A DNA stretch of 64,000 nucleotides, taken from Hymenobacter sp. DG25B. Its GTDB lineage: Bacteria; Bacteroidota; Bacteroidia; Cytophagales; Hymenobacteraceae. The stretch lies in NCBI RefSeq assembly GCF_000801315.1, contig NZ_CP010057.1:67152-131151 (forward strand). Direction: 5' to 3'. A program made the translations under genes and the position numbers. The notes under the pieces were generated by a model. The model did not search any database. It was not told the DNA's origin and worked only from the letters and a program-made list of their open reading frames with translations. Positions 46,759-55,889 of this stretch are shown piece by piece. Every line of letters begins with the position of its first letter. Position 1 is the first letter of the stretch.

Positions 46759-46793
46759 CGGACTTGCGGCTGACCGCGAGTCCGTTTTTTTTT
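46759..46793 (+). terminator. intrinsic terminator
   Basis: CGGACTTGCGG, loop ctga, CCGCGAGTCCG and nine T residues. It closes the DUF6799 gene. Confidence 0.9.
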
Positions 46794-46906
46794 GCCTGAA
46801 CGGAGCTTATTCCTTTTTAAGCATTCCATTGAAACGGCCCCCTCTGGCCATTGCTCCCGGGCAGCTTTGCTTTCGAGCCCATTCGCCGCGCAAGCCGGCA
46901 ACGGCT

Positions 46907-46921
46907 GAAATTATGCAACTC
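46907..46921 (+). promoter_or_regulatory. copper-cluster motif, site 5
   Basis: GAAATTATGCAACTC, 226 bp upstream of the Met-rich DUF2231 gene that starts the oxidase operon. It is followed at 46940 by AACATTTG, one base from the -7 consensus. Confidence 0.6.
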
Positions 46922-47146
46922 CCCACCCCAATCGCTGCAAACATTTGGGGAAGGAGCTCACGTAAAGGAAACAGGGCTGGCTAATGCTAAGGCCCGGCAG
47001 GGGAGGGGGTTTGGTTGGCAATGGCAGCGGTTGTGGCTGGCATCCGGCTCGTTCGGCGACCAAGCCTAACCGCTCATTGCCGGGTCCCTGCTACCGCCGG
47101 GGAAACTTCTCCCGAATTCCAGCCTGCCTTGCTTTCGACGCCGCCT

Positions 47147-48283
47147 ATGTTCTCAGATTTTCCCAACCTGCACCCCCTGGTGGTGCATTTTCCCATCGTC
47201 CTCATTCTACTCGCCGCCGCCCTCCAGGCGGTGCTGGTGTTCAAGGATTGGCCCCCGGTGCGCTGGATTACCCTGGTGGTCATGGCCGGTGGCTTTGCCG
47301 GCGCGCTGGCGGCGAGCACCGTGTTTCACGCCGAGCCGATGGGCCTGGGGGCCCGAGCGGCGGCCGTGTTCGCGTCCCACGAAAAGTACGCGAGCTATAC
47401 CTTGTGGCTCTCGGGCATCACGCTGCTGCTGCGCGGCGTCGGCGACTTCTTTAAAATCCAGCGCCGGGCCTATGAAATCCTGGTGCTCGTGTTTGCCCTG
47501 GCGGCGGCTGGCGTGCTGTCGGTAGCCGGCCACCGGGGAGCGCAGCTGGTCTATGTCGAAGGAGTGGGCCCGCAGGGGCACCTGCTCGACAAAAACCATG
47601 GCCACCACCACGACGAAGCAGGCACCGCCGCAATGCCCGGCATGGAATCGGAAACCGGAGGCCACCACGACAACGAGCAAGCGGATAACCACCCCGAAAA
47701 CACCACGTCAGGGCAGCAGTCCCCGGCTGAAAAGCCCCACTCAGCCGATATGCCAGGCATGGATATGAGGAGCCAGGCCTCCCCGCAGGAAGGTTCCGCT
47801 AACGCCTCTTCCGGCAAGATGGATGCAATGGACATGAACGGCCCGAAGCCAGCCAGCCCGGCGCGATTGGCTGCCAAATCGGGGGGAATGGCCGATATGC
47901 CCGGCATGAAAATGCCCGCCGCTAAACCATCACAAAAGATGCCTCCGGGCATGAAAATGAGCCGTTCGGCCAATATGAGCCAGCGGGAGGAGATGCCCGC
48001 CATGGCCAATATGCCCGGAATGAAGAGCCAACCGGCGGGGGCGAAAAAGCCCGGCAAGACGCAAGCGGGGATGGAAGGAATGGCGGATATGCCGGGTATG
48101 AAAATGCCCGCGGCGCAGCCTGCGCCGACCACGGGCAACATGGCCGATATGCCCGGCATGGAAAAGGGCCAGGCCAGGCCCGCGACGGGTTCGATGCCCA
48201 GCATGACGATGCCCAACCCCCTGGACAAGTTCCGCTTCAAGGATAACAACCCGGCCCGGAACCAACCGACGCCCAAGCAATAG
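47147..48283 (+). CDS. DUF2231 membrane protein with MPGM-repeat tail
   Basis: A 378-residue protein. Residues 1-135 form a DUF2231-type membrane domain (NLHPLVVHFPIVLILLAAAL and about three more hydrophobic segments). From about residue 150 the protein becomes a hydrophilic tail rich in His and Met with six MPGM motifs (MADMPGMKM, MANMPGMKS and similar). Such Met motifs bind Cu(I), so the tail should be a flexible copper-binding arm, probably on the periplasmic side. It directly precedes the multicopper oxidase gene (4 bp), which also bears MPGM near its N-terminus. The ATG at 47147 was chosen because it begins at the membrane domain. Confidence 0.8.
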   Translation: MFSDFPNLHPLVVHFPIVLILLAAALQAVLVFKDWPPVRWITLVVMAGGFAGALAASTVFHAEPMGLGARAAAVFASHEKYASYTLWLSGITLLLRGVGDFFKIQRRAYEILVLVFALAAAGVLSVAGHRGAQLVYVEGVGPQGHLLDKNHGHHHDEAGTAAMPGMESETGGHHDNEQADNHPENTTSGQQSPAEKPHSADMPGMDMRSQASPQEGSANASSGKMDAMDMNGPKPASPARLAAKSGGMADMPGMKMPAAKPSQKMPPGMKMSRSANMSQREEMPAMANMPGMKSQPAGAKKPGKTQAGMEGMADMPGMKMPAAQPAPTTGNMADMPGMEKGQARPATGSMPSMTMPNPLDKFRFKDNNPARNQPTPKQ

Positions 48284-48287
48284 CGCC

Positions 48288-50737
48288 ATGAGAGTTCTGA
48301 TTTTACTTACCCTGCTGCTTTCTACCCTCGGGGCCGGGGCGCAGTCGATGCCCGGCATGGCCATGCCGAAAGAGAAGGAGCCTTACCTCACCCAATCGGC
48401 ACCGCCGGATAGGCAGGCGCAGGGCACCGTCGTCATGCCCCGCGCCAGCTACGTGGGCAAACGGGTCGAATACGACCTGTACGTGGCCGACCGGATGGTC
48501 AACTTCACCGGCAAAATGCGTCACGCCATCGGCATCAACGGCCAGATTCCGGCCCCCACGCTGCGCTTTAACGAGGGCGACACCGCCGTTATCCGGGTCC
48601 ACAACCAAATGGCGATGGAAACTTCCGTGCACTGGCACGGCCTGCTGGTGCCCAACCAATATGATGGCGTGCCCTACCTGACCACGGCCCCCATTAAGCC
48701 CGGCACGGTACACACCTACACGTTTCCGCTGCGCCAAAGCGGCACCTACTGGTACCACTCCCACACCATGGTGCAGGAGCAGTCGGGCCTCTACGGCTCC
48801 ATCGTGGTGCAGCCCAAGGAAATTCAGTATCAGCTGAAAGAGTACGTGCTGGTGCTCTCCGACTGGACCGACCACCGGCCCACGGAAGTGCTGCGCTACC
48901 TCAAGCGGGCCGGCGAGTGGTTTGCCGTGCAGAAAGGCGCGACCCAGAGCTACGGTGAGGCCCTGGCCGCCGGCTACTTCAAGGATAAGCTCAAGCAGGA
49001 GTGGCAGCGGATGCCGGCCATGGACGTAGCCGACGTGTTCTACAACAAGTTCCTGATGAACGGGCAGGAGCTGAGCTACTTCAAGGATGCCCAGCCCGGC
49101 GAGGTGGTGCGCCTGCGCGTCATCAACGGCAGTTCCTCCTCTTACTTCAAGCTGCAGTACGCCGGCGGGCCGATGCAGGTCATCGCGGCCGATGGCATCA
49201 ACGTGGAGCCCTTCCCGACCAGCAAGCTGGAAATTGCCACCGCCGAAACCTACGACCTGCTCATCACTGTACCCGCGATGGGCGCGGCCGAGCTGCGGGC
49301 CACCTCCTCCGACGTGTCGGGCTACACCTCCGGCTATTTCGGGCAGGGCGAGCCGATGCGCACCCCCGACCTGCCCAAGCTCAACTACTTCCAGATGACG
49401 CGGGAGATGAACAGCATGGGCAACATGAGCGGCATGAAGATGGGCGGGGCCGGCCAGATGGGCCCGAAAGGCGCGGCGGCCCCGGCCGGTGGCGACATGA
49501 AAGGCATGGACATGAGCGGCGGTCAGGCCGCAAAGGCTCCCGCTGCTAAGGCCGAAGCCCCCATGGCGGGCATGGACATGCAGCAGGGCACCGCACCGGC
49601 CACCTCCACCGCCCGCCCCGCAACCGCCCGCTGAACCAGCAGGAAAAGGGCGGCATGGGCATGGGCAGCCTGCAGGATTCGGGCAGCATGGGCGGCATGG
49701 ATATGAGCGGAATGGCCATGGGCGGCATGAGCGGCGACTTCAACTACAACCAGCTGCGCGCCCTGCACCCCACCACCCTGGACTCGACCAGGCAGTGGCG
49801 GGAAATCCATCTCAGCCTGACCGGCAACATGCTACGCTACGTCTGGTCGTTCGACAACAAAACCCTGTCCGAGTCCGACAACATTCCCATCCGCAAGGGC
49901 GAAAACGTGCGCATGGTTTTTCAGAATATGACCATGATGCGCCACCCGCTGCACCTGCACGGGCACTTCTTCCGCCTCGTGAACGCGCAGGGGGCGTATT
50001 CGCCCATGAAGCACACGTTTGATATTCAGTCGATGGGCAAGGTCACCATCGAGTTCGATGCCAACGAGGACCAGGACTGGTTTTTCCACTGCCACACCCT
50101 CTACCACATGATGTCGGGCATGGCCCGCGTCATCAGCTACGAAGGCAGCCCCCAGAACGAGTACGCCCGCACGGGCTACCGCCACCTCAAGCGCGAGGAC
50201 AACAAGCTCTACCCCTGGGCCGATTTGGCGGTGCATTCGCAGGGCAGCTTCCTGGAAGCCAACCTTTCCAACAACAAGAACGCGCTCGAATTTGAGGGCC
50301 GGGTAAACTACCAGGGCAACTACGAAACCGAAACCCACCTGCTGCGCTACCTTGATAAGCGGCAGTTTCTGGCCGCCTTCGTGGGCTACGACCTGCGCGA
50401 CAACAAAACCCTGCGCTCGCCGTCGGATACCGAGGGCGGCAACCGCCGGACGGCGGAGAACAACCGCAACTTCCGCCGGCAGGCCGAAGTCGGCGTGTAC
50501 TACCTGCTGCCCCTGCTCGTGCGCGCCGAGCTGCGTACCGACCTCACCGGCCAGCTGCGGGCCCAACTGGAGCGCCGCGATATACCCCTGAGCAACAACG
50601 TATTTATGGACATCCGGGGCAATACCGACCGGGAATTCACCCTCGGCTTCCGCTACATGGTCAGCAAGTACGCCTCGCTCAGCACCAACTACGACAACCA
50701 GTACGGCTGGGGCGCGGGCCTCACGTTTCATTATTAA
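48288..50737 (+). CDS. multicopper oxidase with C-terminal barrel-like domain, frameshifted
   Basis: Two frames together encode about 816 residues. The first has a signal peptide, SMPGMAMPKEKE, and the first cupredoxin domains with copper ligands HWHG and WYHSHTMVQEQ. It ends in a Met/Gly-rich linker (MSGMKMGGAGQMGP). The second frame continues the linker and then HPLHLHGHFF and FFHCHTLYHMMSGM, the type 1 and trinuclear centre. The last 190 residues are strand-rich and end in GLTFHY, resembling CopB/PcoB outer-membrane barrels. One base is missing between about 49600 and 49631. It should oxidise Cu(I) in the periplasm, like CopA/PcoA. Confidence 0.82.
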
Positions 50738-50766
50738 CCCATTTTTCCCTCACTTCCCTCCGCGTT

Positions 50767-51216
50767 ATGAACAAGGGCAGCTACTCCAAATTCTTCCTGA
50801 TGCTCGCCGCATCGTTCGTCGTGATGCACCTCATCACCTACCTGAACACCTACGAGTGGGACCATATCTATCCCAGCATCAACCGCTTCTACATGACCAC
50901 GCTCATGGTGTCGGCCATGGGCCTGCTCATGCTGGGCTTCATGGCCCAGATGTACCCCGACAAGGGCAAAAACCGTTTGATAGCCCTGGGCTGCGTGGCC
51001 GTGTTTGGGGGGGCGCTGGCCATGCTGCGCAGCCAGGCGCTGGTGAATGACACGCGCTTCATGGAATCGATGATTCCGCACCACTCCATTGCCATTCTGG
51101 TCAGCGAGCGGGCTACCATCAAAGACCCCGAAGTGCGCACGTTGGCCGATAGCATCATCAGCGCCCAGAAGCGCGAGATTGGCCAGATGAAGCGCATGCT
51201 GCACCGGCTGCAGTAG
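50767..51216 (+). CDS. membrane-bound DUF305 protein
   Basis: A 149-residue protein with three membrane segments (about residues 8-25, 41-62, 70-85) and a C-terminal DUF305 half (FMESMIPHHSIAILVSERAT). Unlike the three exported DUF305 proteins in this window, it is a membrane protein and keeps only one His-containing repeat. It follows the oxidase by 29 bp and is probably part of the same operon, placing a copper-binding helix at the membrane surface. Confidence 0.75.
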   Translation: MNKGSYSKFFLMLAASFVVMHLITYLNTYEWDHIYPSINRFYMTTLMVSAMGLLMLGFMAQMYPDKGKNRLIALGCVAVFGGALAMLRSQALVNDTRFMESMIPHHSIAILVSERATIKDPEVRTLADSIISAQKREIGQMKRMLHRLQ

Positions 51217-51304
51217 GGTTGTCGGCACCTTAGGTACTCAGGCTCCGCCAGCCAAGGCCAGACCTCGGCGTTCGGCCCGTAGCCGGTTTACCATAAGCCC
51301 AACT

Positions 51305-52084
51305 ATGCCCCCATTGCTGGTTTTTCGCCTCATTCCATACGTGGCCGCTGCTCTGACCCTGGTGCTGGCTGGTTGCCGGTCGGCGGTTATTGTCCCGCAG
51401 TTTTCAGCTGCCGCCGGGTACCGTGCCCCGCTGCCAGCCCAGCGCTTCGACACGGTAGCGGCTGGCACCGCCCACAACTGTGCCACCACCCCGCAGCGGC
51501 GGATAAATGCGGAGGCTTGGCCCCGGGTCGTGCGCCCGCCGGACCACGCGACCAGCAAGAAACAGGAGCCAGTTGGTAAGCCAGGCAGGAGGTATCCCAA
51601 AGCAGCGACCGGGGATACCGCACGCAGCTCACCCCAGCTGGTGGCACCGCGCCAGCCGCGCAAGCCACCCTCATTCAAACTATTCAGCGCCCAAACGCTG
51701 GTGCACTACAGCCTGCACTTTGCTTTCCCGGCCGTGTTGGCGCTGGTGTTTTTTCCCTTGATGTGGCAAACGGCTTACCTGATTATGCTGGCCACGATGC
51801 TCATTGACCTGGACCACCTGCTGGCCAAACCCATCTTCGAACCGCGGCGCTGCAGCATCGGGTATCATCCGCTGCACTCTTTTTACGCCGTGCCGGTGTA
51901 CGCCTTGCTGCTGCTGCTGCCCGCCACGCAAATTGTCGCCGTGGGCATTCTGTTCCACCTGTTCACGGATACGGTGGATTGCCTGTGGAGCTTCCGCCAC
52001 TGCCACGAGTGCTACCTCAACTCCCGAATCTATGCCGTGCGCAGCTGGGTGCGGAAGCGATTGGGCCGGAAGGCAATGGATTAG
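51305..52084 (+). CDS. lipoprotein-like front fused to DUF6122
   Basis: A 259-residue protein in two parts. The first (residues 1-120) has a lipoprotein signal (LVLAGC, Cys24) and a Pro/Arg-rich, apparently disordered stretch. The second (about residues 125-259) matches DUF6122: SLHFAFPAVLALVFFP, LATMLIDLDHLLAKPIFEPR, CSIGYHPLHSFYA, with several membrane segments. DUF6122 genes normally stand alone, so this looks like a fusion or a mis-joined pair without a stop. It is convergent with the next gene. Confidence 0.6.
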   Translation: MPPLLVFRLIPYVAAALTLVLAGCRSAVIVPQFSAAAGYRAPLPAQRFDTVAAGTAHNCATTPQRRINAEAWPRVVRPPDHATSKKQEPVGKPGRRYPKAATGDTARSSPQLVAPRQPRKPPSFKLFSAQTLVHYSLHFAFPAVLALVFFPLMWQTAYLIMLATMLIDLDHLLAKPIFEPRRCSIGYHPLHSFYAVPVYALLLLLPATQIVAVGILFHLFTDTVDCLWSFRHCHECYLNSRIYAVRSWVRKRLGRKAMD

Positions 52085-52085
52085 C

Positions 52086-53012
52086 CTATTTGCACGCCTG
52101 CACCAGCGCCGTCACGCTCAGCGTGGCCGTGGCATCGGTGGTGTAGTTGTCGTTGTTGACGCACACGAACAGTTGGCGGGTGCCGGGTGGCAAGGTAATG
52201 GGCCGGGTTTCCTGGGGTGTATTCAACGCGGCGCGCAGGCAGGCCTGGGCGTTCGCAATGGTGCCTTTGGTGGCCAGAAACTGGTCGGCAGCTGCCGGGT
52301 CGGCGGTGATGTACCAGTGGCACTTGGTGCTGACCGTGGGCGGAGCGTTATTGCCCTGCCTGGTCAGGGCCGAGGCCGCGGTGCCCAGCAGGGCCGGGGC
52401 GGCCGTCCCGCCGCTGCCCACCACGGCGGCCACGGCCAGCGCCGTGGACCACGACACCGGCGGCTGCCCCTCGTCGCGCACATCAAGTTTATAAACAATG
52501 CCCACCGTGCCGTCGGGAATATCCACCGTGAACACCTTGCGGCTGGTGTGCATGCAGTTGCTGCAATGAATGGTGGCATTGCTCAGCGGCAGCGCGTCCT
52601 GCATTACCGAGCGGCACTTGATTTCGCGGCCGTCTTCGCGCCAGCTTTTGTAGTCCGCCTGCTGCTGGCCGTTTACGTAGGTGCCGCGAAAGCTGGGCTG
52701 GCCGTTTTGATGCCAGCCGCAGCAAATACCCGTGGGTTTGTCAGGGCCTTCGCTGGCCAGCTTGCCTTCCCACTGTTTCTTCCACGAAGGGTAATAATAG
52801 TTGCGCACGGTTCCTATGGCTTTACCCGCCGCGTCGTGGTGGGCAATCCGGGCATAGGCTACCTCCTCCAAGGTTTCGGTGCGCTCCCAGTCGCGGTCGA
52901 AATACACGGTATCGGCGGGGGGCAAACTCACGGCCGCCGGCTTGGGCCGTTGGGCCAGCGCGGGCAGGCAAAACAGAAAGAACAGGGCGTAAAGAGCGTA
53001 GTGTTTTATCAT
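52086..53012 (-). CDS. exported MORN/YwqK-like protein
   Basis: A 308-residue protein with a signal peptide (ending PALAQ). The central region resembles MORN-type YwqK repeats (GWHQNGQPSFRGTYVNGQQQ, SWREDGRE). The C-terminal part is rich in Ala and Thr with three Cys (HCSNCMH and others) and is unrecognised. No metal-resistance gene is on its strand nearby. Role unknown; an envelope or secreted surface protein is likely. Confidence 0.6.
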   Translation of the reverse strand: MIKHYALYALFFLFCLPALAQRPKPAAVSLPPADTVYFDRDWERTETLEEVAYARIAHHDAAGKAIGTVRNYYYPSWKKQWEGKLASEGPDKPTGICCGWHQNGQPSFRGTYVNGQQQADYKSWREDGREIKCRSVMQDALPLSNATIHCSNCMHTSRKVFTVDIPDGTVGIVYKLDVRDEGQPPVSWSTALAVAAVVGSGGTAAPALLGTAASALTRQGNNAPPTVSTKCHWYITADPAAADQFLATKGTIANAQACLRAALNTPQETRPITLPPGTRQLFVCVNNDNYTTDATATLSVTALVQACK

Positions 53013-53301
53013 CGTATGAAAGCAGGTAGAATTAAGCGGATTGCGGTCGGTAAATATAGCAGTCTGTTTTTTTGGATAGTATGCCTGGCCGACCTCCGGG
53101 GTTAAGCCCGCCCTAATGGAGATGCCGGGCGGCCGAACTGGTTTGCTGGCTGCCGGGCGGACCTGATTAAGGTCACGCAGAATGGCGGTATTAATCATGG
53201 TGGCAGGACGGCTCCGCTGCGACTTTTACTTGGTCTTGCAATACCGCTCAAGCCATCTCCACAGTAGCATTTGCAGAGCCCACTCTTCACTGTTTCCGAC
53301 C

Positions 53302-53891
53302 ATGCGAACCGCCTTCTTCTTACTTATGGGTTTGCTTTCGACGGCCGATTGCATGGCGCAAACGGCTCCGCTGGGCGGTGGACTTTATAAATCCGCCGAG
53401 GACTTTCGTCAGCACCGCCTCACGCTGGCGGTGAACTGCCAGACTGAAACCCATAAGCTGCGCCTGCACGAATTCAGTGGCAAGCCTTACGTGACGGTCG
53501 TGCACGGGGGCAAACCCTACCAGGTAGCCAAAGACAGCCTGTTCGGCTACCGCGACTGCGACGGGCACGAGTACCGGTTCGCGGCACGCAACGAGCATTA
53601 CCCCATCCTGAATCCCGGCGAGGAATTGCTGCTTTATAAGGTAGAACAGCCCGCCGTGGGGAAGAACCCTGGCTCCGTGCGGCTGTATTTCAGCCCGACG
53701 GCCGCCGCGCCCATTCAGCCCCTGACGCGGCTGGCCGTCAAACAGGCCTTCCCGACAACCACCGCTTTCATGATTTGCTCGATGCTCAGCTCCCGCCGGG
53801 TACTGACCTGACCGCCTACGACCAGATGCACCACATGACCAAACTCAACTGGCTGCTGCGGCAAAGCCGGCCGCAAACGTCGGCGCAATAA
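53302..53891 (+). CDS. small exported protein, frameshifted
   Basis: About 196 residues after restoring one base in the C-run 53751-53753. The first frame has a signal peptide (ending CMAQ) and a strand-rich body (GGLYKSAEDFRQHRLTLAVN, HGGKPYQVAKDSLFGYRD). The second frame continues NHRFHDLLDAQLPPGTDLTA and YDQMHHMTKLNWLL. No family name is certain. The final segment is helical and His-containing. As written, the first frame stops at 53811. Confidence 0.6.
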
Positions 53892-54012
53892 GGCGAAGTG
53901 CGGGCGGAAGATGTCACACTATTTCCCGTGCGTTAAAAAGGTAGTAAGTCCGAAGCGTTTTGCACAAGCACAACAGGCCGGCCCTCATAATTGGATTGTC
54001 CGCTTTCTCAAG

Positions 54013-54053
54013 AAACTTAGGTTCCATAATAGTTAATTATCGGACCTAAGTTT
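54013..54053. promoter_or_regulatory. 41-bp dyad upstream of the recombinase
   Basis: Outer arms AAACTTAGGT and ACCTAAGTTT and inner arms ATAAT and ATTAT share one centre (54033), giving a site of the form 10-3-5-5-5-3-10. It ends 5 nt before a -7 box. It may be an operator or a crossover site for the recombinase encoded downstream. Confidence 0.7.
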
Positions 54054-54057
54054 TGAC

Positions 54058-54065
54058 TACCTTTG
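54058..54065 (+). promoter_or_regulatory. -7 box of the recombinase
   Basis: TACCTTTG is an exact match to TAnnTTTG, 44 nt before the start codon. Confidence 0.55.
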
Positions 54066-54086
54066 GAGCGCACTTGCAGCCCCATA

Positions 54087-54102
54087 TTTTGCAATTGCAA
54101 AA
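54087..54102. promoter_or_regulatory. 16-bp perfect palindrome before the recombinase start
   Basis: TTTTGCAATTGCAAAA lies 7 nt before the ATG. It is placed where a repressor could block initiation. Confidence 0.6.
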
Positions 54103-54108
54103 AACCAG

Positions 54109-55116
54109 ATGGTACCAACGGGAAAGAAGAACCTACCGGCCGTGACCGGTGAGCTGCCGGCCCTGGCGCTGGCCAACGACCTGGCCGGGCAAGTCGCGCC
54201 CAACGTCGGGCGCTACCTGACCCTGGGCCTCGAAGGCGCGGACAACACCCGCCTGGCGTACTCGGCCGACCTGCGCAGCTACGAAGCCTTCTGCGCCGCG
54301 CACGAGTTCACGCCTTGGCCGGCCGCCGTGGCCACGCTCGCCAGCTACGTGGCGCACCTGGCCGACATCCCGCGCAAGCTGGCCACCATCAACCGGCACC
54401 TGGCCGCCATCGAGAAAAACCATCAGCTGCTCGGGCTGCCCTCCGCCATCAGCGCGCCGGCGCTGGACGTACTACGCAAGGGCGTGGCCCGCGCCGTGGG
54501 CAAAAAGCAGAAGCAGGCCCCGGCCTTCTCGGTCGCTCATCTCAAAAAGTGCATTGCCGAGCTGGACCTGACCCGGCCGGAAGGCGTACGCGCCCGCGCA
54601 CTATTATTAATAGGCTTCACCGGAGCCTTTCGCCGCTCCGAGCTGGTGGGCCTGAACTTGGAGCATATCGAGCTGACCGATGCCGCCCTCATTCTAAGTT
54701 TGCCCAAAAGCAAAACCAACCAGGCCGGGGAGTTGGAGCAAAAAGCCGTTTTCTACGCTTCCAACCCGCTGTTCTGTCCCATCCGGGCCTACAAGGCCTG
54801 GGTGGAGCTGCTGGGTGAGCGCACCGAGGGGCCGGTGTTCGTGTCGCTCTCGCGGGGCAAAACCGGTGAAGCGGGCACTCCCTCACGTCGGCGGCTGTCG
54901 GACCGGCGCGTGAACCTGCTGGTGAAGGAGCACCTGGGTGAGAAGTATTCAGCTCACTCGCTGCGCGCCTCGTTCATCACCACGGCCAAGCTCAACGGGC
55001 AGTCCAACGAGTTTATCAAAAACCAGACAAAGCAGAAAACCGACGCCATGATTAGCCGCTACTCCCGGCTCGACGACATCATTGCCTATAACGCGGCCCA
55101 CTCGCTGGGTTTGTAA
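54109..55116 (+). CDS. tyrosine recombinase/integrase
   Basis: A 335-residue tyrosine recombinase. The N-terminal core-binding domain runs to about residue 130. Catalytic residues visible are Arg175 (FRRSELVGL), Lys near 201-203, His283 and Arg286 (HSLRASF) and Tyr318 (AMISRYSRLDD). It catalyses site-specific strand exchange for integration, excision or multimer resolution. Two symmetrical sites and a consensus -7 box lie just upstream, suggesting tight control or a nearby crossover site. Two unrecognised genes follow in the same direction. Confidence 0.9.
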   Translation: MVPTGKKNLPAVTGELPALALANDLAGQVAPNVGRYLTLGLEGADNTRLAYSADLRSYEAFCAAHEFTPWPAAVATLASYVAHLADIPRKLATINRHLAAIEKNHQLLGLPSAISAPALDVLRKGVARAVGKKQKQAPAFSVAHLKKCIAELDLTRPEGVRARALLLIGFTGAFRRSELVGLNLEHIELTDAALILSLPKSKTNQAGELEQKAVFYASNPLFCPIRAYKAWVELLGERTEGPVFVSLSRGKTGEAGTPSRRRLSDRRVNLLVKEHLGEKYSAHSLRASFITTAKLNGQSNEFIKNQTKQKTDAMISRYSRLDDIIAYNAAHSLGL

Positions 55117-55140
55117 CTTGGCACACCTATTATATAAGGT

Positions 55141-55512
55141 ATGGAAAACCTGCTTCAGCCCCGGCACCCGCTTGATAAATTTCACCAGTCGCAGCTGGAC
55201 TTTCTAGCTGCCCTGCCGGAAGAGCAGCGGATAGAGCACGCCCGCCTGTTTCGGCTGGGCAATGCCAGCTACCGCTACCAGCAGCAGGCCGTAGGCGAAA
55301 TCACTGAGGCCGACTACCTGGACTGGCTTGAAGGCCTACCGGCTAAGATGCGCCGCGTGGTCGAGCAGGAAGGCTTCGAGCAAAGCAAAAGTAGCCTGGC
55401 GTTGCGGCGGCACACGCTGGAACGGCGCGACCAGGGCTACTCCGCCTTCATGCAGGCCATCTTGTCGCCTGAAGACTGGGCCTACCAACAAAGCGTAATC
55501 ACGGAATCATGA
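55141..55512 (+). CDS. hypothetical protein after the recombinase
   Basis: A 123-residue, mostly helical, charged protein with no membrane segment. It begins 24 nt after the recombinase stop. The segment NASYRYQQQAVGEITEADYL is distinctive, but I recognise no family. Its stop overlaps the next start (ATGA), so it is translated together with the following gene. The pair may serve the recombinase or plasmid maintenance. Confidence 0.55.
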   Translation: MENLLQPRHPLDKFHQSQLDFLAALPEEQRIEHARLFRLGNASYRYQQQAVGEITEADYLDWLEGLPAKMRRVVEQEGFEQSKSSLALRRHTLERRDQGYSAFMQAILSPEDWAYQQSVITES

Positions 55513-55889
55513 ATTGCCCTGCTCCCCTCGCCGCGGCGCTGCAAGCGGTGGCCGCCGGCCTGCCCGACGCCAAGAACCATTACTTTCTGAAAGCCAACTA
55601 TTACGACCACGTCGAAGACAACGAAGATGGCGACGACCCTGCGCGGTGGTGGCTGGCCGTTATGTGGCTCAACGAGGAAACGACGCGCAACCTTGAGTTG
55701 GGGGCCGATGAACTGCGACTGGATGTTCTGCTCGACGGCCGCCGCCTCGCCGACTGGACGCGGGTGAGCATTCCCTACTCCGAAGTCTGGGACGTGCTGC
55801 ACCAACGCACGAAGGGTAGCCCCAACCCCAATGGCTGGGCTACTCTCTATTACGACCACGCGGCCATGCGCATGCCCCCGGTGGGCTAG
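55509..55889 (+). CDS. hypothetical acidic protein
   Basis: A 126-residue, acidic, soluble protein with a mixed helix/strand composition (HYFLKANYYDHVEDNEDGDD, then ARWWLAVMWLNEE). No known motif was found. It overlaps the upstream gene by 4 nt and the convergent DUF932-like gene by 4 nt. Function unknown. Confidence 0.52.
   Translation: MNCPAPLAAALQAVAAGLPDAKNHYFLKANYYDHVEDNEDGDDPARWWLAVMWLNEETTRNLELGADELRLDVLLDGRRLADWTRVSIPYSEVWDVLHQRTKGSPNPNGWATLYYDHAAMRMPPVG

Larger units (their letters stand above)
46694..47146. other. intergenic region with terminator and motif
   Basis: About 450 bp without a gene. It contains the terminator at 46759-46793 and the copper-cluster motif at 46907-46921. 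Two CAGCTTTG / AACATTTG boxes (46862 and 46940) are candidate -7 elements for the downstream copper operon. No convincing coding capacity was seen. Confidence 0.6.

Noticed and set aside
46862..46869. CAGCTTTG as the -7 box of the oxidase operon
   Set aside because: It lies upstream of the copper motif and 278 bp from the start; AACATTTG at 46940 is better placed. Neither is certain.
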